From Escarpia spicata (Eukaryota > Annelida > Polychaeta > Sabellida > Siboglinidae), in NCBI GenBank assembly GCA_963995525.1, contig OZ023217.1:1643529-1707528 (forward strand): 64,000 bases of DNA, in the 5' to 3' direction. The notes under the pieces are model-generated. The model saw only the letters and a list, made by a program, of their open reading frames with translations, was not told the DNA's origin and searched no databases. The stretch's first letter is position 1. Each line of letters begins with the position of its first letter. The position numbers and the translations under genes were made by a program. Of the stretch, positions 21,965-32,456 are shown piece by piece.

Positions 21965-22390
21965 TCAAATCGTGAGTGTTGGTAGGGCTCAGAACTTTTT
22001 AGTGTCGGTAGGACTTATAACGTTTTAGTGTTGATAGGACTCAGAACTTTTTTAGTGTTGGTAGGACTTATAACGTTTTAGTGTTGGTACGACTCAGAAC
22101 TTTTTAGTGTCGGTAGGACTTATAACGTTTTAGTGTTGGTAGTACTTATAACGTTTTAGTGCTGGTAGGACTTATAACGTTTTAGTGCTGGTAGGACTCA
22201 GAACTTTTTAGGGTTGGTAGGGCTCAGAACTTTTTAGGGTTGGTAGGACTCAGAACTTTTTAGTGTCGGTAGGACTTATAACGTTTTAGTGACGGTAGGA
22301 CTCAGAACTTTTTAGGGTTGGTAGGACTCAGAACTGTTTAGTGTTGGTAGGACTTATAACGTTTTAGTGCTGGTAGGACTCAGAACTTTA
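21965..22390. repeat. 26-bp array, about 16 copies
   Basis: Unit: TTTTAGTGTTGGTAGGACT followed by TATAACG or CAGAACT, the two monomer types mixed irregularly. Confidence 0.9.
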
Positions 22391-23005
22391 CTCACTCACG
22401 CTGGCCCTTCGTCGTTTTCTAACAGTTTATCTTTTCAACATGTTACCGTGGTAACATTTTCGTAACTTTCTGACAATTCGCCTGGTTATCGCGTGACATC
22501 TCACCTCTTTCTGAAAACTCGACGGGTTATCGCCTACAGCTCACCTCTTTCTGACAATTCGACGTGTTATTGAAACACTAAACTTAGCCGAACACGTGAC
22601 ACGAATTGAACACAGTAAGGACAACCACCTGACAGGACTTCATTCAAAGAGGTAACCATCAAGGTTCCCAACATCACTCAACGGATACCAATGTAATTAG
22701 TCAGAGTATTGCCATCTACTGACCATGACAGATCTCTAATTCTGTGACAAACGAAACACCAAACACTTAGATCAGCGTGTGACAAGAATCAAAGTTGTCG
22801 GATAAAGAAAACACCAAACACTTATTAGGTTTCGGCGTCATCTCATTTGCATAACCAATCAGACCGAAAGTACAGCACGTGACTTCCCTTAACACAAAAA
22901 ACTGTGTACGTCCATGAGAGGCGACATTCGACGCCACTCAACGGACACCGATGTAATTAGTCAGAGTATCGCCATCTACTGACCATGACGACCAGCGATA
23001 GCGGA
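22391..23005. repeat. Short diverged repeats, right subterminal region
   Basis: Three copies of TTATCGCGTGACATCTCACC-like units (about 22,484-22,570), and a 45-bp block with CACCGATGTAATTAGTCAGA at about 22,686-22,732 and 22,945-22,990. No ORF is supported. Confidence 0.65.
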
Positions 23006-23300
23006 AGCGTAGAGGCCGCCATGACAGGTCGCCATGTCATTCAAATAACTTCCGGTACTACGTTACTTCCGGCGTAGCGTCCCTAGTAGAGGCCGCCATG
23101 ACAGTCAATTGACTTCCGGTATGACATCACATCCGGTGTAGCGCCCCCTAGTGGATAATTAAGTGACTTCCGGTATGACATCACTTCCGTCGTAGTCCCC
23201 CTAGTAGAGGCCGCCATGACAGTCAAGTGACTTCCGGTATGACATCACTTCCGGCGTAGCGCCCCCTAGTGGAGAATCGGAGTACTACGTCACACGATGG
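23006..23300. repeat. Array of about 60 bp with CTTCCGGTATGACATCAC
   Basis: Alternating GTAGAGGCCGCCATGACAG, TGACTTCCGGTATGACATCA and GTAGCGCCCCCTAGTGGA blocks, four to five times. The GCCCCCTAGTGG part resembles the left subterminal GCGCCACCTAGCGG repeats. Confidence 0.85.
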
Positions 23301-23336
23301 CGCCATCTAGCGGGTAAAAATATATAATTATGTTAT

Positions 23337-23429
23337 CAAGAGAAAAAAGTTGGGGTTAATCTCGCGAAAATTTTAACAACCACCAAAGTGGTTGTATAAA
23401 TTTTCGCGAGATTAACCCCAACTTTTTTC
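23337..23429. repeat. Near-perfect hairpin, 40-bp arms
   Basis: GAAAAAAGTTGGGGTTAATC starts one arm and its complement ends the other. The arms (about 42 bp each, one or two mismatches) flank a loop of a few bases near 23,385. As DNA it would extrude as a cruciform; as RNA it would form a long stem. Confidence 0.9.
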
Positions 23430-23880
23430 GCTAACTTTTCATTCTCGTCGTCTGACTTGTTCCAATGATTACTCCAACTCCAACCATAGCTAACTAAAAT
23501 AATACCTTATAATAATAAACCTAATTAATAAGGACATTTCACACTAACTATTTTTGTGTCACCACTTCCTCTGTCAGAGCTGGTAGACACCTCAAGTAGT
23601 AAAGGATGTCCTTTACCGGGGTTGGCGCGGCGCGGAGCAAGAGCAAGAGCAAAAGTACCCGGATGCAGGTCAAGGTCAAGGTCCCGGATGTAGGTCAAAG
23701 GTCAAGTACCCGGATGTAGGTCAAAGGTCAAGTACCCGGATGTAGGTCAAAGGTCAAGTACCCGGATGTAGGTCAAGTGGCGCCTGTGGCGCCACCTGGC
23801 GGATAGGTCAGGAACCAAAATAGCACCCCCTACCGGAATTTTTCGGAACTGAAAAGGCGCCCCCTACCGGAATTTTGACC

Positions 23881-24013
23881 TTGACCTTCATCCGGATCCT
23901 TGACATTGACCTACTTCCGGGACCTTGACCTTGACCTACATCCGGGTACTTTTGCTCTTGCTCTTGCTCCGCGCCGCGCCAACCATCCCCGGTAAAGGAC
24001 CTCCTTTACTACT
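23881..24013 (-). repeat. Right terminal inverted repeat (133 bp)
   Basis: Reverse complement of 16,648-16,780 with four substitutions; ends CCTTTACTACT directly before TGAGGT. Confidence 0.85.
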
Positions 24014-24019
24014 TGAGGT
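24014..24019. repeat. Right target-site duplication TGAGGT
   Basis: Exact copy of 16,642-16,647. Confidence 0.75.
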
Positions 24020-24180
24020 GTCTACCAGCTCTGACAGAGGAAATGGGGACACAAAAATAGTTAGTGTGAAATGTCCTTATTAATTAGGTTTATTATTATA
24101 AGGTATTATTTTAGTTAGCTATGGTTGGAGTTGGAGTAATCATTGGAACAAGTCAGACGACGAGAATGAAAAGTTAGCGA

Positions 24181-24709
24181 TTTTTTTTTTATTCATTAAA
24201 AGATTATTATTATTATAAGCAGTTCGTTCACAGAAATGCTAATTAATTTAGCTTTTGTAATATAATCCAACTATTGAATTATTTTGTCCGGGTCCGGTAA
24301 AATTCGGCAAAAATGTCCAAAGTGGTTCTTCGAGAAATATAACAAATGTAAAAGTATTCTCTTTTTTTATTAAACTGACTAATTTAAATATCATCTAACC
24401 TTCTTCACGATTCACAACATTAATTCACGAAGTATGTTCAATAATTTGTGTTGACAAAGGATGGTCAGTAATCTAAATTAACGATGGAAAATCCTATTCG
24501 GAGTTTTTTCTTCATCTTGTTGCAGTTTTAGTGCACCTCTTTTTGTTGACGCTACAACGTTCAGTTGGTGTAGGAATTGCGACATTTTAACGCTCGGCTG
24601 CGCATCAGAACATCGCTACACGGCTGTGGCTTCAGTAGCTATTACATCTTTTCGACTCGACTCCGAGTGTATAGGCCTGTGTGTCTGACGTACCTGTTTA
24701 GCTACATAT
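24181..24709. other. Unannotated AT-rich stretch
   Basis: Begins with a run of T residues. Nothing recognised. Confidence 0.45.
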
Positions 24710-24714
24710 ACGTA

Positions 24715-24800
24715 CGTACATGCGTGCTTGCGTGGGTGCGTGCGAGCGTGCGAGCGTGCGAGCGTGCGAGCGTGCGTGCGTGCGTGCGTGTGCGGGCGAA
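24715..24800. repeat. GCGTGCGA / GCGTGCGT simple repeat
   Basis: Imperfect tetramer and octamer repeats; open frames on both strands here are Cys/Arg/Ala-rich by-products. Confidence 0.85.
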
Positions 24801-27504
24801 GGAGATTGTGTGCTGTCATTTCTGCACGTAGACTCGACAGATGAATTACTGCTGAAAACGTTTTCACATATACACCATACAAAGGAGAATATTTCATATA
24901 CATTGGCTGGTATTTTAAACGTTTATTAAAGTTGCTCTTAAACAAAGTGTAGTCATACTGTAAAGTTTCCTGTCCCCTCCGTCTTCCTTCCTTCCTCCCT
25001 TCCATTGGGCGGTACGCAAATGGCTTAAGAACACCTGAGCCTTACCTCGGGTATGTCGCTCGCCAAGCCGTGTGTATCATCGTGCTGTGGTGATGCATTG
25101 TCCCCTCACGACTAAGGGTCTATTTGTTTGTCAATGAAATTGAACAAACAAGCGTTCCTGGTTCGTCACGAATATATATGTGGTTTTTGAAGATCGAAAG
25201 ATAAAAGCAATATATAAACCACCGTGGTTTATATTTGCCAAAATTTTGATAAGTCTAAACTGTGGGATAAAATTTCCTAGTTTTCCGTGGAGAGCGTCAA
25301 CGTGCCTCTTCGTCTGTTTTCATTGCCGCCCTCCCCGTAATTCCCAAAATAGTTCCCTTTTAAACATACTGGCTTGGCCTCAAGCCAAATCCGAGAATTG
25401 TCTTTAAACCGTAAGGTATCGAAACGCATAGTATGACATTTGTAGAATTATGGCTCTACGCATGCGTGTTTTTAATGCTGTCATACTATGGGGATAAGGG
25501 TGCTCACTCACGTGAGGGGGTCTGCATTTACTTGCATAATTTCATCTTTCCGGTTCGATCTTAAAACCAGGACATGGTCACGAAGTGAATCTAAGGTCAG
25601 GCCAATGTCTGCACCAAATTCCAGTCATGACTCTTAACTGTCAACTACATTCTGTTCCGGTAGACACCAAGAACTACGTCTACAGACGCGAAAATAAACA
25701 AATCGTTCAAACCTTGTTGCTTTAGAAACACGCCTACAGTGACGGCAACCATATGCTTGCCTTGTGCAGCATTCTTTTATATAATGCTTTTATATAACGC
25801 GAATCTGGATTTTCTATTCTAGTCTTTCTCTGATAACTAATAATGATAGTAATTAACTAAATTAGCCACTGCAGGTCTGTTACAATACGTAAGGTGTTCG
25901 AGAAACATTGGTATAAACGTAGTGTGACGCTGCATGATTAGGTAGTATCAATTCCATTGACTGGTTTGACTCTATAGTCTATATTTGAAGTGAAATACAT
26001 GCATTTTACATAGGTTTAGAGTACCATCATTGTTTTTTAATGTTTTATTTCACTAAAGAATAACAGCTGACATTGAATGCTTTTCTAACAGAATACATGT
26101 TGAGCAATCTCAAAAGGTGCGCCAGAAGTTTATCTGTGCAAACAATCATGGGCAGTGTGGGTCAATAAAAGCACTAGGTAAAACATAAATGCATAAAGTA
26201 CTGGCTACTACGTGTGTGTGTTGTCCAGCAAGGGTGGTGACTTCTGAAGGTGATAGCAAATTATTAGGTGTAGGGATTTCATTAATTGTTTTGGCAGTCT
26301 GCATTATATGCATGTATCTTTACTATAACAGACTTCCTGTTGTGTTAAAACATAGTCCCCTGAAAATTGTGATATTTTAAATTTGAGACCCTTTTTATGT
26401 GAACAGAGTGCACTAAACCAGGCTTATCAACAGGTTCTGTGGTAGAATGTATTGGACGTGAAATGACGCATATCTGGAAGAGTGTAGTTGGCGGAGTGAT
26501 TTTTTGCCATTTTTTCCACGTAGCACACGTGAGTGCAAAAAATGTGGTTATTTTGGTCAATATCGATGGCACAGTGTATGCATGCGTTTTAAAAGAGCTG
26601 GAGGTATTTGATTTTGACGAAATTTCATCAGTATATCAATGACATGATACCAGTTGCTGTGAATGAATTTCAGATTTTTGTTAGGTGCAGTTTTGTTATA
26701 ATCTGACAGAACGTTAACATGGTCGCCATCGGGAAATCTAACAGTCACAGACACAGTGGGACTAGCGAATTTCCCCAAGAATAGTTAAATCATTATTTAC
26801 ACCCGGCATACGTATTTATTTGAAGTTTAAAATGACAAAGAAGTTTCCCAAAAAGCGCGATAAGACGCAAGCAAATTAAACGGAACGTAAAGAAGAAAAT
26901 GACGACTTCGACAGAACCCACGTCAGAAAATGATCGTTTCGTTTCGTAACAGCGGGATGGAGGGTCTGTGCCTATGCCTAGGCTATGGGGACCCGGAAGA
27001 TGGCGCGCATAGCGAGAACGAAGAGGCATTACATCTAGGAGTCAGTGTATTGAATTATATGTGTCTAAACCTGTAATGACTATTGGGCTATATGAGCATT
27101 TGTAGATTCTAGAATCCGGATCCACCTCGATTTGCCGTCATAACTTGAGTTTTGCCTAACTATGAAGTTTGATACCTCGGAGACTGAGCGTTAATTCCAT
27201 CATTCAACATCATCCCAGGCATATTAAAGTCTGTCTTCTGCCATAAGTTCTGGTGGAAGGCCCTCCCCGGGAATGTGTTGGTAGCCCCAATCATCCAGGC
27301 CTTCATTTACGTGAATGGTTTGTTTCATGCTTCTAAGGCTAAGCCATGGTCTGTGCTTTTATTTACACATCGTTAAAATGGTTCATACTTTAAGTTTATT
27401 CACACTTTATACTTTTTTAACACCTTCACATCTGGCACAGCACAGTTGTTGACACACACAAATCGGCATTAAAATACATACTTATGGACTATGCCGATCA
27501 ATCA
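24801..27504. other. Unannotated stretch
   Basis: No supported gene. A 63-codon ORF at 26,189-26,380 encodes one hydrophobic stretch (about residues 24-46) but has no other support. A YY1-like AAGATGGCGC (26,997-27,006) in a locally GC-rich spot could mark a promoter or first exon for the DDX54-like exon at 28.6 kb, but the ATG it contains runs into a stop after 12 codons. Confidence 0.4.
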
Positions 27505-27590
27505 CGTAGAAGTATAAGCCGTTGGTTTCTTCTGTCTCAGTAACTGGTGTTTGGGCCAGGGGAAGTAAAAAGTCACCCGCAGGGAAACAG
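27505..27590 (+). repeat. Dispersed repeat, copy 2
   Basis: Shares AAGCCGTTGGT and GGCCAGGGGAAGTAAAA with 5,895-5,985. Confidence 0.5.
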
Positions 27591-28607
27591 AACGTTGGAA
27601 ACAATTGTCATTACTACTGTTAGTCGTATGTCATTATGTACCCTTAATATTTGATGTGCAGTCGTCAAGGTTATCCCCCATCTTGGCTATACACAAACAA
27701 ATGTTGTGTATTGTCTACAATGGGAGAATGGGACCCAAACGATTGCTGTGGTATTTTGATGCATAATGCCAACTCTAAGCCCTAACAGTAACATGCAAGT
27801 TCTTTAGGTGACCGGCCAAAGATGTGTAGCTGAAAAAAACAGTGAACTGTTTCCCTCGTTTTAATGCAATATAGATGCTGACATGCCTTCTTACAATTGT
27901 TGTGTATAGCCCACCAAGGGCATTGCTGGATTATGAGATTGGATGTCACTAGATCTGGGATCTCATTCTCTAAAAGTCCCATCTCTTGGCATTAATATCC
28001 GAAAATGGAGCCTGCCAATTAATAGTTTTTGAACATCTGTTAATCTAGATGTGTCTCTAGATGCATGACATATGTGATAAGCTGTACCGGCAGTTTTAGT
28101 AGTCCGGATTGCCGTAAGCCCATTATGTAGGATGCATTTTTGGATGGAGAAGAAGCATGAGCTCTTCTTTCACCAATACTGGGTGGTAGACATGTATCTA
28201 GTGCACCAGCATTGGAACCGGGGGGGGGGGGGGGAGTGGCTGAGGGTTGAGAAAGGGGAGTCTGACTTTCCCAAATACCTGGGTATTGAGTGTTTTTGTA
28301 ATAAAATGTAGTAAAATTAGAATGTAATCCCCCCTTCTCCCCATCTTCCGTTGTCATGTCTGACAGCACGGAAAAGTTCAGGAGATGGCAGGCAAAAATG
28401 ATATGTTATTGTGAACATTTTTAACAAACCACTCCTGACTCCCATCTTTGAATGTCGCGTCTGACAGTGTTGAGTGATTGAGTGAGTCAAAGCCAAAATT
28501 TATGTCACAGCAAAAAATGCACAACGTAATCATGTTTGACCGAACCGACAGCGGCGTGCCAAGTTCCTATGCCAATGTAATGTATGTGCTACTTTGTTAC
28601 ATGACAG
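27591..28607. other. Unannotated stretch with a poly-G run
   Basis: No gene supported. A run of about 17 G residues with one break lies near 28,219-28,236, on the minus strand a Pro-coding run that inflates a short ORF. Around 28,330-28,470 two short CCCATCTTTGAATGTC-like blocks faintly resemble the MITE family at 3.4 kb. Confidence 0.4.
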
Positions 28608-28731
28608 ATGTGTCCGACTGGTGATGTTGAGGGGTTTGATGAATATGACGAAGTGTCGGAGAAGAAGTTCGCTTGGACTCTTATTATGGAACGCAACCGC
28701 AAGAAGAAGTCTGGCAGCTTCCAGTCAATGG
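28608..28731 (+). CDS. DDX54: Orphan exon, DDX54/Dbp10-like RNA helicase N-terminal region
   Basis: Bounded by ATGACAG before 28,608 and GTATGA after 28,731, so a phase 0 start and a phase 1 end. It encodes 41 residues: an acidic start (GFDEYDEVSEKK), a basic part (MERNRKKK), then SGSFQSMG. KKKSGGFQSMG is the conserved lead-in to the Q motif of DDX54/Dbp10 DEAD-box helicases of ribosome biogenesis, and the phase 1 break at the Gly is as expected for an exon end. The next exon (Q motif and motif I) is not found in the following 2.3 kb, where a foldback MITE and a LINE fragment lie. It may be a real gene with a far-off next exon, or a displaced exon. Note that the first codon is ATG, but an acceptor precedes it. 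Confidence 0.6.
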
Positions 28732-29805
28732 GTATGACAGATTACACACACTCACACACAGAAGACAGTTTCTGAGAGTATACATGTATAAATGATGTTT
28801 GTTGTGACATAAATTTTCGCGCTAATGCAATATACTTCTCAAACTTTTAAAGTTTGCGGCACATATTATAGCTTGATCCTCGCGGCACACTGAGTCGTGT
28901 GTTTCAAAATGCCCGTTATGGTGTCAGATGGAATTGACAAATTCATGGTCTTATACCACTATTCTCTCTCTTGATAAAGAGTGTTTGTTGGTTGGGATAG
29001 ATAGGGCTAGAGGACCTCTCGTTGTAACACCAGTAACCAGATATATGAGAATTAACCTCCTTTGTCCTGACAGCCCTTTTAATAGTTTTGGTGTCGGATT
29101 CTGATGAAAATCAAGATTCCCACTTTGTTGTATTTGATTCATTATTTCATCAAAGTGACACAAGAGAATGCTAAAAACAGACTGTCATCAAAGGGAATAA
29201 AAACATGTATGGCTTGAGTTCATATTATATTACATCCTGCTATCTATTTCCATGTCCACCAAGCCAAAAAATCAATAAAAAATCAATGAATTAGAAATTC
29301 CACATTTAATGCAGTGCATCCAGACATTTCCGAATATGCATATTTTTGGCGCGCTTTTCGAGATGCCGAGATGTGACGTCACATATGATCCATAGTCGCA
29401 TCAGGCCGACCCTTTCCATGCATTCAGAGCATGTTTACAAGGATAGCTTTCGGATCGAAACGAACGTCAAAATGAGTTATGCGATATTCCGATGTAATAC
29501 AAACACTAGTCATCATAGAGGAACAAGCAGTTATCTTACGGTTTCACATGAATCCAATTTTATTCAAAACAATGAATGCGAATGAGCCTACAAGTCAACT
29601 AGGTTTCGCCGAGCTTGGGCTCGTTTTTAGAATAATTATATCGGATGCAACCAACGGGAGATAACCTACCCCAATAAACATACATAACAAACATATTGTA
29701 TCCAGCTACAGAAAGTAACGTGTATAAGTGTAAAATATCGACGTATGAAGGAGGAGTTGTACAATTTATCATAACAACTTAAATCAGTCGGCAAATTTCT
29801 GTCGG
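28732..29805. other. Unannotated stretch
   Basis: Possibly intron of the DDX54-like exon. No exon or repeat recognised. Confidence 0.4.
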
Positions 29806-29892
29806 TCCTGCTAGCTCAGTTGGTAAAGGCGTTGGTTCCTTGGCATTTATTTTGTAATTGGTCAACGCCGGTTCAATCCCGACACCAAACCA
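29806..29892 (+). ncRNA. tRNA-like sequence (Pol III A and B boxes), tRNA pseudogene or SINE head
   Basis: TAGCTCAGTTGGTAAAGGCG is a very good A box/D arm and GGTTCAATCCCG a good B box, about 50 bp apart. The T arm can nearly pair, but the seven bases before TAGCTC do not pair with those after the T arm. So there is no acceptor stem and it cannot be a functional tRNA. No SINE body is recognised downstream, since a MITE follows at once. Confidence 0.65.
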
Positions 29893-29911
29893 TTGATTTT
29901 CTTTACACTTT

Positions 29912-30322
29912 TTTTGTTTATGTTTTCACCAAGTAATATAAACCAAATAATTTTTTATACTATGATGCACTGTTTGTAAATATTTTTTATAGTAATTATT
30001 TATTCGCCACAAAAAATTAAAACATGGGAATTATATAACGATGTTTCTAAATTTTATTGATCCAAAAAAATGTAATGTTATGGATTCATAATTTATTAAC
30101 TGTATGTATATATATATATTGTACGGTAATATATTGTAATTATATATGTGAAAACAAATGATGATAAATAATATTTAGAAACATCGTTATATATAATTAC
30201 TATATTTTCATTTTTGTGGCGAATAAATAATTACTAAAAAGATATTTACAAACAGTGCATCATAGTATAAAAAATGATTTGGTTTTGTATTACTTGGTGA
30301 AAACATAAACAAAAAAAGTCAT
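29912..30322. mobile_element. Foldback MITE with about 150-bp inverted arms
   Basis: Arms 29,912-30,056 and 30,172-30,322 are inverted copies (both carry TTTTTTGTTTATGTTTTCACC, ATGATGCACTGTTTGTAAAT and TTATTTATTCGCCACAAAAA), separated by an AT-rich loop of about 115 bp. No coding capacity and no clear target duplication. Confidence 0.85.
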
Positions 30323-30325
30323 GAC

Positions 30326-30560
30326 AAACTGAAGGAACAAGTTGAACAGGATATGTGAGAGCAGGCAGCCTCACTCCTATTTCAACTTTGAACCAATCTG
30401 TCAACTGACCATTGATGGTAACAGCATATTCGACATTCTCGTACATGGCCTCAATCAGTGATGTCATTTTGGGATACACCCCAACAGATCTCAACATCTT
30501 CCATAATGCATCCTCCAAATGGTGTCAAATGCGGCCTTGATGTCCACAAAATTGAAATGT
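30326..30560 (-). pseudogene. LINE reverse transcriptase fragment
   Basis: Minus-strand translation gives FVDIKAAFD (RT motif with the first catalytic Asp), then, after a frameshift, a LRSVGVYPKMTSLIEAMYEN-type stretch and INGQLTDWFKVEIGVR, then, after another frameshift, CLLSHILFNLFLQFVM. These are consecutive RT motifs of a non-LTR element. The fragment stops next to the foldback MITE and lacks the YADD region. It is inactive. Confidence 0.85.
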
Positions 30561-31081
30561 AGTGAGATCTGTAATAGTTTTAATGTGACTGGTTTTAATA
30601 GTTTCTAATAAATTGATAATTGATCTTCTTCCTTATATCTGCAATTTATGTGTTCTCTCTCTCAAGGATATCCATGCAATACATTTCATGCATTTTCATC
30701 TCATAAAAGGTGGTCATAGAAGTCACAAAGAAAATGTAGCATTACATATGGGTGTGTAATGGTTTAGTCGTCATCACATATCATGATGGGGAAACAAATG
30801 GAACATGTATTAATACACCTATTGTTGATAATTTTATGAGAACCGGGCATCGTGGTGGGTCGTGTCGTGGCAACCGTCACGTTGGTTGATCTCCAGCAGC
30901 TGTTGGTATGATTTGGAAGCCATGTTGCATCGCTGAAAATCTTAAGTCCCAATCGACATAGGTGGTGTGGTGGTTTGTTTGTTTGAACAGATACAAAAAA
31001 ATGTTTTTTTGGACTTTGTGAATTTTGAATAACAAAAATAGTTGAAGGACGAATGCATGAAGTGTTCGTCTGTGTCTGTAG
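30561..31081. other. Unannotated stretch before the first AP-3 delta exon
   Basis: No exon of the adaptin trunk (HEAT-repeat domain) is recognisable here or further upstream in the window. Confidence 0.5.
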
Positions 31082-31183
31082 CCTTGACCTTGACGCATGG
31101 ATCAACGAACCAGCGCCTTAGGACGATGAACCTGAGGAAGTCGTTGCCAAGACCAGCATCTTCCACACAATGGGTGATGACAG
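31082..31183 (+). pseudogene. AP3D1: AP-3 delta-adaptin exon, trunk/hinge boundary, with in-frame TAG
   Basis: The acceptor GTCTGTAG precedes 31,082 and the donor GTGAGA follows 31,183. The exon starts with one leftover base and ends with two. It reads LDLDAWINEPAP, the signature at the start of the AP-3 delta hinge, then TAG (31,119-31,121), then DDEPEEVVAKTSIFHTMGDD. The delta subunit is part of the AP-3 coat, which sorts cargo from endosomes to lysosomes and related organelles. The phase (two bases left over) fits the next exon at 31,929 exactly, confirming the splice model. The premature stop would remove hinge and ear. The trunk exons should lie upstream but are not found. Either this is a 5'-truncated pseudogene, or the base is a sequence error or edited. 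Confidence 0.7.
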
Positions 31184-31928
31184 GTGAGAGCATCCCTCGA
31201 TCTTAATCACTTCTCATAGTCTTATTTTTAGTTGTCAAACTGGAAATAAATATAAGAAAATAATTTGCATATTTTAAAAAACTCTGGTGTAGGACTATTT
31301 GTACAAGCAAATGTTTAATTAATTTGGTCAACCCATTTACTTGTACTTTGTCCCACTGGCTGGATGAGCCGTCAGTTGTGTCTCTACAAAATCCCCCGAT
31401 ATCAGTTATACCAATAGCTTCGCTGGCGAGTGATGTAATCTTCGAAATGGTAAATGACGGTTTGAAGTAATGTAAGTTGTCCACTAATCAGATGGGGACA
31501 GATTACATAACTTCCATGGCAAGAAACCATTCATAGTTACACTATCTTCATCAGTAATGTAAGTTGTCCACTGATCAGATGGGGACAGATTACATAACTT
31601 CCATGGCAAGTAACCATTCAAAGTTACACTATCTTCATCAGTAATGTAAATTGTCCACTGATCAGATGAGAACGGTTTACGTAACTTTAATGGCAAGTAA
31701 CCATTCAAAGTTACTTTATCTTGATCAGATATTTGGTAGGAATACTTTATGAAAATGTTCTGTGTGTGTGGTGTCATCTGGCACGTAATGTCAAACTAAC
31801 GACTTTGTTGCTTGTGTTTTGACATTACAAACTACCAAGATATTGCTTCCAGAGGATAGGTAATTTTGCTAATAATTGTAATTGTCTTTGAACTTGCATG
31901 TATTTGTATGATTATATATATTTTACAG
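31184..31928 (+). other. Intron of the AP-3 delta gene
   Basis: Runs from GTGAGA to TTTTACAG. Contains the 87-bp repeat at about 31,470-31,735; otherwise nothing. Confidence 0.5.
31470..31735. repeat. 87-bp tandem repeat, three copies
   Basis: TGTAAGTTGTCCACTRATCA recurs at about 31,470, 31,557 and 31,644. On the minus strand the 87-bp period keeps one frame open with a 29-residue repeat (for example DSVTLNGYLPWKL), ending in a 97-codon ORF (31,484-31,777). Probably non-coding. Confidence 0.85.
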
Positions 31929-31989
31929 AACCAGAACATATGAAAATGAGATAAAAACTCCTGCATCGTCAGAGGCTGAACTACAGAAA
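31929..31989 (+). CDS. AP3D1: AP-3 delta-adaptin exon (hinge)
   Basis: The acceptor TTTTACAG and the donor GTATGT flank it. The first base completes an Arg codon with the two left-over bases of the previous exon. It encodes TRTYENEIKTPASSEAELQK, which matches in position and style the acidic stretch (SEADEEELARR) after the hinge start in known AP-3 delta. It ends in phase 0. Confidence 0.6.
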
Positions 31990-32398
31990 GTATGTGCATG
32001 CATGTGTGACATGTTCACAATTTTTGTTTTAAGCAAACTAACACATGACAAGCCTTGCCATGTAAAGGTAGCTAGCTGTCTGATGAAGATTGTCGATAGC
32101 AGACACAGCAAAAAAAGGTAAATTGACTCGAAAATAAGCAAGAAATATTACCAATTTGTACCTTGCAGTCCGATGAACCTCTTCACTCAAATGACTATTG
32201 ATTTAATAGAAATATGCTTTTTTGTTTATTCCATTGTTTATAATGTTAATTACGTATACAAATATAGCAGTAAGCACTGGACTTAGATTACTAAATTTGG
32301 TGTGAAGTTTCTCCATACAACTCCAGTAAAAGCCACCAAGTAACTTATTTATTTGTCAAACACCTTTTCTAACAGCAAGTGTGTTTTTTCTTCAACAG
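31990..32398 (+). other. Intron of the AP-3 delta gene
   Basis: Bounded by GTATGT and TTCTTCAACAG. Nothing else recognised. Confidence 0.5.
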
Positions 32399-32456
32399 AT
32401 GCGGTAGCAGAGGGAATTTGAACATCCCGAACTACCTGAAGGGTGCAAGACCCAAG
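32399..32456 (+). pseudogene. AP3D1: AP-3 delta-adaptin exon with TAG and one-base insertion
   Basis: The acceptor TTCTTCAACAG and the donor GTAATT flank it. In phase 0 it reads M-R-stop-QREFEHP (TAG at 32,405-32,407). Then the frame slips by one extra G, after which the other frame reads NYLKGARPK. The latter resembles the NNPFYIK part of AP-3 delta. The exon is 58 bp where a phase 0-0 exon of 57 bp is expected from the homology. Two independent lesions argue for decay rather than a single sequencing error. Confidence 0.6.

Larger units (their letters stand above)
23430..24180. repeat. Long inverted duplication spanning the element's right end
   Basis: Left arm 23,430 to about 23,720 and right arm about 23,881-24,180 are reverse complements. 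The outer 165 bp (23,430-23,596 versus 24,014-24,180) differ at only about two positions. Each arm includes flanking DNA plus a copy of the TIR, so the third TIR copy (from 23,597) points the same way as the left one. Confidence 0.85.

Noticed and set aside
23597..24013. Taking the third TIR copy and the right TIR as the ends of a separate 417-bp insertion
   Set aside because: Its flanks are ACCTCA and TGAGGT, inverted and not direct, and the inverted similarity continues 165 bp outward. An inverted duplication explains it better.
26189..26380. 63-codon ORF with one hydrophobic segment as a small membrane protein
   Set aside because: No signal of conservation, splice or promoter context; such ORFs are expected by chance in AT-rich DNA.
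29806..29892. Functional tRNA gene
   Set aside because: A and B boxes are good, but the acceptor stem does not pair.
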